64,000 nt of DNA from Strongylocentrotus droebachiensis (Eukaryota > Echinodermata > Echinoidea > Camarodonta > Strongylocentrotidae): positions 310,001-374,000 of the forward strand of contig JAVYIG010001040.1 of the NCBI GenBank assembly GCA_035222895.1, written 5' to 3'. The notes under the pieces are model-generated. The model made no database searches, was not told the DNA's origin, and saw only the letters and a list, made by a program, of their open reading frames with translations. Of the stretch, positions 1 through 13,677 are shown piece after piece (the first letter of the stretch is position 1; every line of letters begins with the position of its first letter). Made by a program: the position numbers and the translations under genes.

Positions 1-51
1 ATACATCACATCAGACTAATCAATGGCAGACTGGTACCACTTCTCACTCAC

Positions 52-111
52 CTTCTGCATATCCACCACACTATTGTAATCACTGATAGTGTGAATGGAA
101 TTCATCCAAGG
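52..111 (-). CDS. LRCH: Probable LRCH exon 16
   Basis: The acceptor TGTGCACAG and the donor GTGAGT bound 60 nt that is open in phase 0 and reads PWMNSIHTISDYNSVVDMQK. The exon is too short for a family motif. The calponin-homology exons would follow off the left edge. Confidence 0.6.
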
Positions 112-3100
112 CTGTGCACACTAGAATGGTGCAGTGAGAAATAAAGACTGGTGATTGCTTTGGACTGGTGTATAGAACTAAAAGTCTACTTGAACACCAA
201 CAGACCAACAATGCCTATCACACCAAACTGACCGATACCAGATTGACCGACAATTACATTAAATGCCCAGAAACGGCAAGATTTTATCGGTTTGGAGTCA
301 GTTTGGTGGAGTAACTGGGGTATAATGCCCTGATCCATCTTTAATCCTATAAATGTAATACATGAACATAAACCACACACCAAGTAACAAGAACTATCAA
401 CAGATCTCATGACATACAATAATCTGGGAAATTGCTTGATAAAAATTTGTATCATGAAATACATCCTCTGTATTACCAGTAGGAGAATATTAAGTGGGTA
501 TGAGATAAAATAAACTTTAATCAGAAATGCTGTTCAACATAGTGGCAGTTTTTTTCTTCAAACAGTCAACTGCAAGGTACTTTAATGACCTGTTTGATTG
601 GCTATAGAAATGATGTGCTCTGGAAAGTCTTTGTGATCTTGCAGTCATATATTTCAGAACTGCTTTTTAGCTATCAGCATGAAAGTGCATAATTTGAACG
701 GTTTGCTGGATATTCTAGAGGTATTGAAAGCCTGAAATACTGTACAGTCAAAATATTAAATAGTTGTGAAATTGAATAAACTATTAGAATTTTTGCAAAA
801 GTTCATAGAAAACTACAGCAACTCACCTTTCTTAGTTGTTCAATTCTTTCTAGCTCTTCTGCCCATTTTGTTTTTTCTCTCTTTGCAGTAAAGTTTGCTT
901 GAAGACCGTCTCCCGTTGGTTTGCCACCTCCTATATTGAATGCTGAGAAAAAGAACGAGGGAAGAGAGAAAAACAGAGAAACAACTTTAACTTTATTTTG
1001 TTTAAATCAGACCAAAAGGTAGTGGGAAAAAAGTTGTTACAAAGATGTAAATAATGGTCAATACCAATCCCTATAGAGTACCGAAGCTGTGACGTCATAA
1101 AAATCTAATTTTAGAATTTCTCAATTTTTTCTTCATATTCCGAAAGAACATCAAAAATAATGTCCAAATGTCGAAAACCAATTGAATATGTTAAGTATTA
1201 GCTGAGATATGACCATCTGAATAAATATACTCCCCATAGGAACTCAGTGTTATATGCTCTGGCTCCTAATGGTTAGGAGCCAGATCATATAACATTGAGT
1301 TCCCATTGGACATATATTCATTCAGATGGTCATATCTCAGCCAATACTTAACAAATTCAATTGGTTTTCGACATTTAGACATTATTTTAGATGTTCTTTC
1401 GGAATATGAAGAAAAAATTGAGAAACTCCAAAAATAGATTTTTGATGACGTCACACTTCACCACTCTATTGACCATAATGTATATCAATGTCATTTCATT
1501 ATTATTATCATCGTCCTCGTCACCGTCAGCTTCAGCGTTCATCGTCACTGATACAAAAAGAAACTGTTTGAAAAGTCCAATTTGTTTTTGTTTTATAATG
1601 ATTGATACACTTATCTGCAATATAACTGCCATAAAGTCAACAGTCTCTTCAAATAATAGATTGCCAAAAGAAATGTACACTTTAAATATGGAATTAACTC
1701 ACAGCTACAACATGTAAAAATCAAGAAAAATGGAAGTGAGTTTGAATGATGATGTCTGGAGGACAGGTTGAAGATTGTACAAAACGAAAAGAAAAGAATG
1801 ATGTATTTTTATAAATGTAATGCTTCCTGGGAGAAATTTCAATTATTTAAACATATTTGTGGCTTACACCCAGTAAATAAGATCAATTTTATTTACTGGG
1901 TGTAAGCCACAAATATGTTTAAAAGAATGATGTAGTTTTGATATATATTCTAGGAAAGGAATTAGAGATTACCTGATCTCGGTTTGATATTAGAGAAGGC
2001 TGAACTGCTGTTTGGTGAGGGTGAGTTTCTGGAATTGTTTGCTGCCTCCGTCTCTCTCCTGTTCCCTGGGGGTGGCGATGCTCTCGTCTGATGATTGCAA
2101 AGAAAACACAGGTCACAGGTTAAAGGTGAACAACCACATTCAAAACAAATGATTGAGAGTTAAACCTGGGGAGCGTTTCACAAAGATCCTAAGTCGAACT
2201 TAACTGTAACTTGAACTTAACTTATTATGGAAACCGGTTAGCATCTTGGAAAATATTTTGTGAAAGTTATTTCAAAAAGCATAAAATGTTGATTCAAATC
2301 AATTATATATTTTATTATCAAGGAGACTTCATCTTCTTGATATGGAATTTATGAAAAGTCTGAAATACTTAAATTTTTGCTTTTGAATATATTTCGTTTG
2401 AAGGCTACAAATGGCTCTCCATTATGTTCAAGTCTAACTTTAATAGAGTTAAGTTCGACTTAGGATCTTTGTGAAACACCCCCTTGGTCTAAAAAAGTCT
2501 ACTAATCCACGGTGGGAGTCAAGTTCTTTATTCTGTTTTAAATTAAAGCCAATTTAATAATATTAGAGCCGATTTTTCTTTTTTAGATACCTAGCATCAA
2601 ATACAATAGGCATGACACCAAAATGGATGCAGTATGTGCATAAACTTTTGCTCTTTCTCATCATGCATCTAGAATATTCAGTAGGGCTCTAAATCAAAAG
2701 TTATTGAGCCAAACCCCAAAATGATGAATGATTGTCTCTGTAGGGGTGTCGTGGTCGAGTGGATATGTCACCGGACTGAGGATCACAAGGTCCGCGGTTC
2801 AAGTCCTGCCACAGCCCCAATGTCCTTTGGCAAGACATTAATCTACATTTGCCACACTCAACCCAGGTGAGGTAAATGGGTACCTGGTAGGAAGAAATTC
2901 CTTAAAATGCTAGAGCGGCGTAATGGCAGCCATGCAAAAGCTGGGGCAATAATTTCCAAAGCTCTTTGGAAGCGCAAAGAGACGTTAAAATGTGATATGC
3001 GCCATACAAGAACCGAATATTATTATCATTAAAAGGGTTAAAATCCAAACTGTTTTAAAGTATCTGTCGTGCAACTTACAAATAATAATATGGTTATTTA

Positions 3101-6100
3101 TAAAGCGCCAGTATCCGCCAGGTTCTGAGGCTCATGGCGCTTTACACATAATACCCTGGTCGTAGCAGAGCTACCAAAGTAACTAGCGCTCAAGCATATC
3201 AAGTACCCATTTACACCTGGGTGGAGAGAGGCAAATGTAGATTAACGTCTTGCCAAATGACGTTAGTGCTGCAGCAGGACTTGAACCCCGTACCTTATGA
3301 TCTGCAGTCGGGTGACTTATCCACTAGTCCACAACACCTCTACATAACTTACCTTGTAATAATTGAGTACTGCTTCCCTCTGGGCCTGTTTGGTCTTGGT
3401 CTTCTCTTCTATCTCCGTTCTCCGTGTGACCTGAGCCTTGTGCCTCTCGGGAGATACTTGGTTGGTTAAACTAGCATCTGAGTCGGACGCTCCTCGTCTC
3501 ACTCTTCCATTCGCCACAGAATGGTTGACATTGCTGGAGAAGAAGACGAGGGAATTGTTTATATTTGGGATTGATATATGCATTCAGAAGGTGATTTAAA
3601 GTACTATATTCTCTTCCATACAGGTAGATATTGAGCATTAATGTACACTTACTTGAAAAATTCAATGTTACTTGATTCTAAATAATGCTAAATAATTGAA
3701 AAATCTAGCAAGATTTGGTAAAAACATTTGGTCTTGGTTTGACTGTATTATATTGCACTACATAGAGTTGCAGTTGTGCTTATCTTGTTAGATCTGCTGC
3801 TTAACTGATGGCAGCTTGAGTTAGATGTACATTTTTTGGCTCTTTCTCTCTTTGCCTTTCTCTGTAAATATTGTATTGTCTTTATGACTGCCTAAAATTG
3901 CCCTTCTTCTTTTTATTATATCAAATGTTTCTTTTTCTTCCATGCCCCATGGGGGACAAAACAAGAAAGAACAACAATTGTCATTTAATGCCATTTGTTG
4001 TCCTTATTATATTGATATTGTCGCTACATGTATGTATACAAAACACATCAATACCAAAATATCCCACAGAGTCATGAGAAAAAATATACACAAATGCATA
4101 CATGTACATAGTGAATTTAACTGAAGTGCTTATTTTAGCACTGAATGTACAATCAACCCTCGAAAACCGAAACCACTGTAATACATGCCTTCAATAAAAA
4201 AAAATATATTAAAAAACCACACACACCCTGAATACATGCAATGAAAATGTCATGTCATGAAAACTTGCAATGAAATTAACTCCAAATTCATTTTCTCTTT
4301 TCACTTGGCATAAACACAATGTACTTATTTAGTCAAGGGAAAATTCCCTTGACATTTCATTGTAACAGATTTGATACAGGTAAAGTTTAGCCCATTATTT
4401 AACTGGTGACAAGACAAATGCTCTTGCGACATACGTGCTTGGGGCTTTCTTTCATCAGACACATGAACAGTGTACCAGTAAACAGTTAACAAGAAATTTA
4501 CTCACACCCACTGTACATTTGATGTTTTTTGTTTTTCAAACTCAAGAATGAAAGGTGGACTGGTTGAATGAGAGCCTTTGTTGAATACTTTAGATGTAAG
4601 CTTTAATATGTTACATGATCAAGAAAAGTAAGTTGGGACAAATCAATTATCGCAACCTTGAAAACATTACAAAGCTTTGTAAGGGTATGAATAATTCAGT
4701 TGTTTCCTGTACATAGGGATATGGATAGGGTATACAGTGTTGGGTCAAGGGTTGAAGTTCAGCACCCCATTTCATAAAAATTGTTATCAACAACGAATGC
4801 TAAGATTCTCTGACAAATTTGCTCTCAGCCAATCAAATGCAAGGATTTTAGTAGCTTATAACAGTTATTGTTACTTGATTTTGACACAAGTTTTATGAAA
4901 CGAGGCCCTGAACTTGTTTACAATGGTAAATTGACCACAGAGCACTTGTCACCAGAGCATGTATCGTGGATCCAATGTTACCTATATCTATCTCCAGTCG
5001 ACGCCCGTTTACTCTCGTCAGTACCTCCGACTGTAGCTCTTCTTGGTACCTTCTTATCACTGTAAAGTAGTAGAGTCCATTATAATAATTAGAGTAGCAA
5101 AATATGAGAATCAGAGGTTTACTGCACCAATACAAGGATTGAATATTTGTTAATTACATCATAGTATTAATTAATTATGTATTTGTCACAGTAACCGAAC
5201 TGGGTTAGAATTTTTAATAAAATGATGAAACTTACAATCGTACAGTATGTGAAATTGTGCAAAATGTAAGCAATGCTCTGAAATGAAGCTTGCTAGTGTG
5301 CTACTCAAGCAGCTAGCCATGTAGGTATACATGTAGCCTCAGTACATGAATGTGTGGTTTGTGCAATTGCTGTTACTGCAGTATTAAGTTTTGAACTGCG
5401 ATATTTTACATGGAAAACAAATCCTGCTATCTACACCGGATTTCGAATCTGTTAACTTCATCATTCATGATAGAGCAGACACATTATTTGAACTACACAT
5501 TAAATTGTATTTAAACACTATCATTTTCAAGTACATGAGTATCTATGTTGACAATGTATTCATACAGGAGCATCAAATTGTACAAAATGGGAAGATCAGT
5601 GTTTTCACAAATTTGCATTTATTGGTTGTCAACCGCTATCCCATTGACAACAGTGCCCACATATATCTCATGATTTTGGACCATAGAAAGTACAAACAAT
5701 ACCAATATCAAACTGTAGTCATGAGATTGATCAACCAGAAGTAGGGTTTTTTATTTGCTACAAATGCACAACAATCTTTGTCACTTAATTCTAAGCTGCA
5801 TCACTTGCCTTGGTTCTCCTTTGGTTTTATATTTTGCATCTGTTGTAGTGTTACAAAAGCTGAATTGCATCATAAAGCTCTTTTGCTTATTTTTTTCCTC
5901 CTTCATATTGCATTGAACCAAGCTTTTTTGTCTAGCTTTGGCTTGGCTTGGCTTGCCTTGCTTTGTTTTGTCTTGCCTTTAATTTCTAGTTTGGTTGAAT
6001 ATTTAACAGGTTTTTGAATAGGTCTCTTAAATTCCGAAGTCAAAGTGCAAAGAAAAAAAGGATAAAGTTACCTCACTATCTGGCTCTTGGATGATGAAAG

Positions 6101-9100
6101 AAAGCAGTACAACACATACTACGGTGACAATTGCCCCAGTCAATATCCTGCAATGTAGGCTGACTGAATTCTTAACTTTAATCCCGGACCAACACTATAA
6201 ATGTACACCGACAGCTGTATCTGACCCTATATCTATTTACCTACATGTAAAACCCTGACCCTACCCCTAACCCTTTATCTACCTACATGTATAACCCAAT
6301 TCCAACCCCAACCCTGACTATATCCCTTAAAGGGATCGTTTAACAATGTTAAATCTGAGATACACGGCCCTACATGTTATCAGTGTCCGTGATATGGTGT
6401 AATATTGAAGCCCTAAAAAAATTGCGCTTCAAAATGATCAAGAAGTGCCTCAAAAAAGTAAAACTCTTTGAGTGACCGGTTTTACCATACTCGTTTTCCC
6501 CAATAGACTGTAGTGTAATGAAAACCGTCAGGCGAACGGTTTTCAAAATTTGTAATTCCAATCATAAATATCTTGATAATCAGACAGGCGATCGGCTTGT
6601 AAAAGTCATGGGGTACCTGACTGACCTAAAGGTTTATAATTATCATTGCATCATGAGCTAAATCCAGAATTTGGTTTCAGAATCTGAGACAAAGTTACCG
6701 GATCCCTTTAAACCCTATATCTAGCTTAAAACCCCAATTGCAACCCTAACTTTAACCCAGTACATTGAACCTAATTGCAACCCAGTCCAATCCCTAGCTC
6801 TGACCCTAAACTAAATCCCAATTGCAAACCTGATCCTAACCAAGTACCTTTAACCTAATTGCAATCCTAAACCCAGCCCTAACCCTAACCATAAACTAAA
6901 AGCCAATTACCGGTACATCCCCCCAAAAATAACCCTAACCTAGTACCTTAAACCCAACTGCCACCTTACCCAGGTCCTGACCTAAACCAAATAGCAAATC
7001 TAACTCTAACCCTAACCCTGAACCCAATCTAAAACCCAATTGCAGCACTATAGAGCTAGCCCTGACCCTAAATTGAAACCTAAAAGCAACCCTAAATCTA
7101 ATTCTATTATTTGACAAGATAACGCCCAATGCAATTGCCAGCGGAGCATGTGTTGGACCACTGAAGGGAACCTGCAAACCTGTACACTCAGGTAGATGTA
7201 CCGAGTACTTACACGTAGAGGGATCGTGGCCTTCCAATACTGTGTGACGCCGACGTTGACGATGAGATTGTTCTTCTACTAGTGATGCTGATGATGATGA
7301 TGGAATTGATGAGGTTACCATAGAAACCCAGCATTAAGCAGCAGAGTAGCCATGCAAGAAAAATCATAGAAATGCAGCAAAATGCAAGCATGTTCCAACA
7401 GAAAATGATCGAGAAATTAAAGATCTCGAAAGGTGGATTAATACAAAAAAAAACTAATCAAGCATTCAAATGGCTTGTCATTTTTGCTTGGTGAATAGAA
7501 TTCCTTAAAAAGTGTGAAAACAAGCACCAATTGAAGAAGTAAACTAAATGAGCTACTTAATGTAGTTATTAAGAGTTAATGATATCTATATTTACTATAT
7601 CTTTACACGTATACACAATACATGTGTGGAAACTTCCCTTCATTGTTTTATTAACACTATTTATAACTGCCTTACTAATATAAAACACAAAAATGAATTT
7701 GCAATAAAAGCATTGAAAATACTATGCACCTGCAAAAGCAAACATGTAAATAAATTAAAGTTCTTTTTAAATGCCATTTGAAGGGTATTTCTACGTACAT
7801 TCTAAGTATTCTAAGTACATCTTAAAGACACCAAAACACAAAGGGCAGGAGATCGGCTTTGATCAAGAGAGGAAAACATTTTTTTCAAATATTTAAAGTT
7901 TTAAACGGAATGAAGGTCTTGAGTCTCTGCAAACACAAGTGTCCACACAATAATTTCCTCTGGTTCTGGCTTTCCCTGGCAAGTTGAAATACCTCAAGAA
8001 AACTCCTCTAGCACAAATCAGATTTTGTTTTTCTACAGGAGCTGCAAGGAGATTGCCTTATTTTGTTCTTCTTCAATTACTGGGCAAATCATCCTGTCAA
8101 TACAAGTACGTTTCTAGCCATTACCTCTGAATTCACATTGCCATACCTCGGAATTCAACTCAATTAATACAAGGCCTAAACTGGCTATTCAAGTTTTGAA
8201 TTGCTGTTTATGTCCTGCTATTTTGATTAGCTGTCAACTTTGATCTGCTACTTTGAAAGCAGGAGCAAATTTTCAGTGCAATTTTTTTTTCTGCGTGTCA
8301 ATGCCGATATAGAAGAAAAACATATTGTACTTTCATTTTCAACTTTTACTACAACCCTCCTGTCTACTACAACTGCCTGCACCCCTAACTAACCAATGGA
8401 AGAGCCCAAATCAATTCCTCAAAATGCACAAGTTCCCCTAAACTCATACCTCAACTTAAAAACTGAATCAAGCCTAATACAAGATGCATGCATGTTAGTA
8501 ACGATTCCTGGAGTCCCTCCGAGCAAAGTGCATGCAAACCTACCTGTTTCCGTTAGTGGTAGCTGCCGACGACCCATTGGCTAGTTTGCTGGCACTTAGT
8601 CTTCTCTCCTCATTCCCGACGATGACCCCTGGCTTTTGTAACCTACTTTCACTGCTTAGTCTTCTCACACCAGCTGTTTCTTGAGAGTTCACAGAATGTC
8701 TATCATTGTTAACATGTGTTTGTTCTCCATTTTTCTTCCGTTGCTCCTCCTCAACCTCTGACCTTAGTCGTTGTTCTCGCGCTATTCTCTTCTTCTCCTC
8801 GTACAAAGCCTTCTGTCTCTCCAGCTCCTAACCAGTTAAAATTCAGGGATAAAAGCACCAAGGAAATGAAAAAAAAGGGAAGAAAAAAAAGAAATGTTAA
8901 CTGGGATTACATATAGATGACATCAATGGTATTTTTGTGGCAAATTAATCAATACATAGTGCAATCATAAATCAAGGAATAATAATAATGATATCAATCA
9001 TGTTATCATTAATCATGTTTAATCAAAAACTACATGTAGGACAATGTGGTTATGATTGAATTATCAAAAGCAAATATCACAAGCCCCCAGCGACCACAGA

Positions 9101-12100
9101 TATATCTGAATACAGTACTACCGGTACTCAATTATACTAATATATCAATGAATAAACTAATATATCAATAAATCAGTAAAAAATAAATGAATACAAGTGA
9201 ATAACCAATAATGTGGGTATTGTTCTTCTAATTCTCTGTAGAAGATTAACAGAAATGTCGTGGATTAAAATCATATTAACAGTATTACTGTAGCTGTAGC
9301 ATTAAATGTGAATTTACAATGCATTTTAAAATGTACCGTAATTTACACTGTACAATGTAAGACGGCACCTTAAATTTGTGTTACAGGTTATAATTTTGTT
9401 TGTTTTGTGAGAGTAGCCTGCTGCGAAAATTGCCATCTTTAACAATTTGCTGTGTCATGTGCAAAAGTAATAAGTTTTACAGTATATTCATCTAATTTCA
9501 TCTTACAGTTTACATCCTATCTCAGCTTTAGCACTGTAGCAACACTGTTTGGTTATCAAAGAAATGATAGTATCATTTACAATGTCATAATTTCATAATT
9601 TCTTTTGTTTTCTTTTTCTTTTAAAGGTAAAGACCAGTTTTGGGAATGCCCCCCTCTCAAAAAATGAAATGGAAGCTCCTACCAGGTATTACCAATCATG
9701 TGAAAGAATATTTTGACTAATACATGATCATACAAATTTTGCTGAGAAACCGCCTACTAGTTGATATATTAGGTAAATTATTATATCTATTTGGACCTGA
9801 TAGATATAACGCACATGTCGCCTAGTCCCATATTAACCTTTCTGTGTACAGTGCTTGTAACTTTATCAAGACTGAGCCAAGAATCTTGCAGTACACACCA
9901 ATACTTATATGCTAGATGATCAACCTTTTCTGATCGATTCTTTCACAATGCAATCGCATGACCATAACTGGTCTTTATCTTTAATTGAACAGTGCTCACC
10001 AAAAGATAACTTCAAGTAATAACTGTCAGGCAATTCAAAAGTGCATCAATAAGGGCATTATCTTTCCAATGCAAGTCGTTTATAGTATGTTAGCATTCAT
10101 GCACTTTAAAGCTTTTAAAGCTTTTTAGCTATAAAGCAATTCTTGAAAAGAGCAGTAAATCAGGTCATCATCACTTCAATAACTTAAAAGAATGAGAAAT
10201 GTATCATGAGAGATAATCATAAACCATCTGGATAAACATGCGTATCCAGTCAGAAGAAAATAAAAACCATGGAGAATGGTAAAAATGTTAGCTTGTTGTA
10301 TCCTGAAGAATGACATTTGGATGAGAATTCCCAATGCAAAAAGTTTGGGTTGAAATGAATATGCTTCAACCAGCAGTTTTACCGAATTTTGGGGGATCCA
10401 GTGTTGAATGACAATATTTCTTGAATAATTGTTGTCATGTGATAGAAGCATAAAACCCAAACTGAACACGCAAAAAAGAAGATAAGGAAAACTCATTGAA
10501 TATTAAAGCAAAGAAGCACGGCAATGCCAACAAGGAAAAATAAACAAAATCTTCAAAATGTCACTAAGTATTATTTAAATAATCTTTATCTTTCTATCTT
10601 TCCAAAGGTGACAGGAGTTAAAAGTTTTTTTTAATGAAAAGTTCCATAAAAGTTTTCTTGTGAGTCAAGAAAATTTAACAGGTGCTGAGCTTGAATGTAC
10701 ACATGTATGTGTGTGTAGTAGAAGTGTAATACCAATTCATAAATGAACTACATGTAGTTTGTGAGCTGCTTCTATGCAAATCAAGATTATTTTAACTTAA
10801 TATTTTAAAATTCACTGAGGCCAAATACAGAAAATGCTTTCATCATCTATAGCATACATGTACACCAGTCGTTAATGACTTGTACATTTATAATCAATAA
10901 TATTTATCTTAAGGTAGATTTATTCGTTTTAAAGGGGAAATAAATTTATTTAAATGTACATGTACATATAAGAGCACCCCATCCATTTGGGAGCTTCATT
11001 TTAAGTCAAACTTAAAGATGAGGGCTTTTTCTTTAATTACATATCGGAACAGAAATAGCTAAATAAATCAAAAAGATAAAATAATAAGCATTCAAAATAG
11101 TGCATAATAGGTATTCCATTCAATAATATATGTCATGTTATTTAGTCCATAGCATCATTCAAATATGTATGTCATAGTTCTGGTTAGTTGTCAGAGTGTA
11201 ACTGATAGTTTGATAACACAAGGCACATTCTCAGAACAACCATACCTTAAAACAGTTTGGATTTTGAAACTCGTAGAAAATAAGTTCATCATCCTAAAAA
11301 CAATGATAGATATGCTTTTCTTTAAGTCTGTGAGAGTATTCCATACACATTAATTTCTAATCCGAGAGCAATTGTCACCAGAGCAAAAGTACTGTATGTC
11401 TGACCATGTGTCAGAGTGACAAATGCCCTGGGCCCCATTTCACAGAACTTGTCATCAGTGACAAATGACAGTTTTTGTAATAAGCTAGTGAAGTCCTTGC
11501 TTCTGATTGGTTATCAGCAGATTTAGCACTGATTTTTGTCATTTGTCATTGAAAAAAAGGCTTTGTGAAACAGGTCCCTGGGTATGAAAAATTAGCACTG
11601 CAACTCGAAAGACTATGTGTAGATCAGAGAACAACTGCATCAGGACAGGACAAAAATGTGGTCTTAGAGAATGAATAGTTAAAGAACTTGAACCTTTTAT
11701 TTCACTTCTATTCTTCAGGTGGGAAGGCACATGTTGATATCTAGGGCTTATTTTGTAGACATTTTTAGAAGGCAATGATTGCATTTTTTTTAATTAGCCA
11801 ATTCAGCATTAGGATTTTAAACATTTCATGGATTATTGTGATGGGAATTAGTATGGAAAGAGTGTCATCTATTTAAAGCTCTCTTGGATACCAAGGTTTA
11901 AAACTCCAGTAGTGTGGCAACTGGATTTATTCATGTCCAATAAACAGGCACTGTGGATTCATTCATCCTTGAATTAGTCCACAGTAGCAGTTCTAATTAC
12001 TGTTTAGACCATGATTTCAATTCAGATCTCCCTCATGATTTTCCGCCAATATAATCACTACCGGGTATACCTTTTGGAACAGCACAATCTTGTTGATGTT

Positions 12101-13644
12101 TTCAATCTTTCTGCTATGGATAAATGTATGAACATGAACAGTAAATCAAAATCAACAACAAAAAATGAAAACCTGCCACACGAGCTGCTCAAGTGGTAGG
12201 AAAAAAAGTCATGATGCTGGCTGGGAGTGAGAGCTTTGATTTTAGCTTTATCCACATCAGTAGCTTTGCCACTCAGCCTACTAGCTTCGCTTTGATCGGC
12301 AATCCATGCAGATTTGAGATAGAAAACTGGTTCACCGATACATACATAATCAGTCACCTTCGTAAATGGGTCCAGCTCGGCCGACGTCGGAGTCTGGACG
12401 GGGCTCTGCGTGGGCGTCACCCCGTCGTCGTCATCCTCGCCTGCATCGATGTAGTCGATGTGGTTGTCGTTCGATCTGAAGGTCCGTGAAGGCTCCGGGA
12501 TGAATTTCTGTTGCCTCTTTTCTTTCTGTTGGGAGGCCCTCTCTGCCAGGTACTTTGCTTCTTCATCTTCATTGCTTGGCTGGAAAATACAGGAAAAATA
12601 GAAACGGTACATGTATGTACAGTTAATAACTAAATTATTCATACCCTTACCAAGTTTTGTCATTTTGTAAGTAACTGTATGTGAAAAATTGATTTGTTCC
12701 AGTTTATCTAAAAGTATTCAACAAAGCCCTTATTAAACCAGTCCAACTTTCATTCTTCAGTTACAAAAAACACAACAGTTTTTTAAATTACAAGTGGTAT
12801 GAATAATTGAGTTGTTAAGTGCATACCTGACAACATTTGAAAACAAGAATTAGTAATTTCTAGCACGGTATGCCTTTGAAAATAAGAAAACTGTACCCTT
12901 AACAGGCGTTCGCACAAGCAGCGACAGTATAACTGGCAATACAGGGTTTCTGTACAAAAAAGCGAATACAAATTCGCTGCTTGATCATGCAGCCATTCAA
13001 GGCATGCAATACGTGAACTATGAAATCGCGGCACATGATAAAACAATCTTTATTTGGCTTAAGCAATAATTTTTTTTTTTAAATACCGTAAATCTCCGTG
13101 TATAAGGCGCACCTGTGTATAAGGCGCACCCCTATTTTGGGGAAGAAAAAAAAAAAAAAAAAAAAAAATCGTTTTTTGTTGTTTTGTTGTTGTTATTGTT
13201 TTGTTGCCGAAAACCCACCAAATAATAGTAACAATGTCGTTGTAGAAGAATGTGTGTAAGATCATTAATGTAAATTAAAAACAGGTCCAGACTCTTAAGG
13301 CTTCATGATACCAAGTGTCCCACACCAGCCTCATCACATCAGCTAGCAGAAGCACTGTGTTCTATGCCAAACATCAATAGTCATGCATGATATGAATAGA
13401 ATCCTCTAAATTTCTGACAATAGAGTACCTAGGATAGAACCTTGTGGTACACCATTTGTTATAGAAAAAAAAATTGAGGAATTATTAAAACTACATTTTG
13501 AGATCTATTAGAAAGATTACTTTCAAACCAAGATGACAGACAAATTTGAGTGTTGTTGTAGTTTCCGAGTGGTGAGTCAACACACTGATTACTGAGCTGG
13601 GAGACATTGCCAGGCATAGCGCCATAAATCGAAATCGGGAAGGG

Positions 13645-13677
<33 letters not shown>

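Noticed and set aside
5391..5744. 117-residue plus-strand ORF
   Set aside because: AT-rich, no domain, antisense to an LRCH intron, and no supporting start context or splice signals.
6935..7321. 128-residue minus-strand ORF at LRCH exon 11
   Set aside because: Overlaps the exon but in a frame incompatible with exon 10, and continues into the CCCTAA-like repeat.
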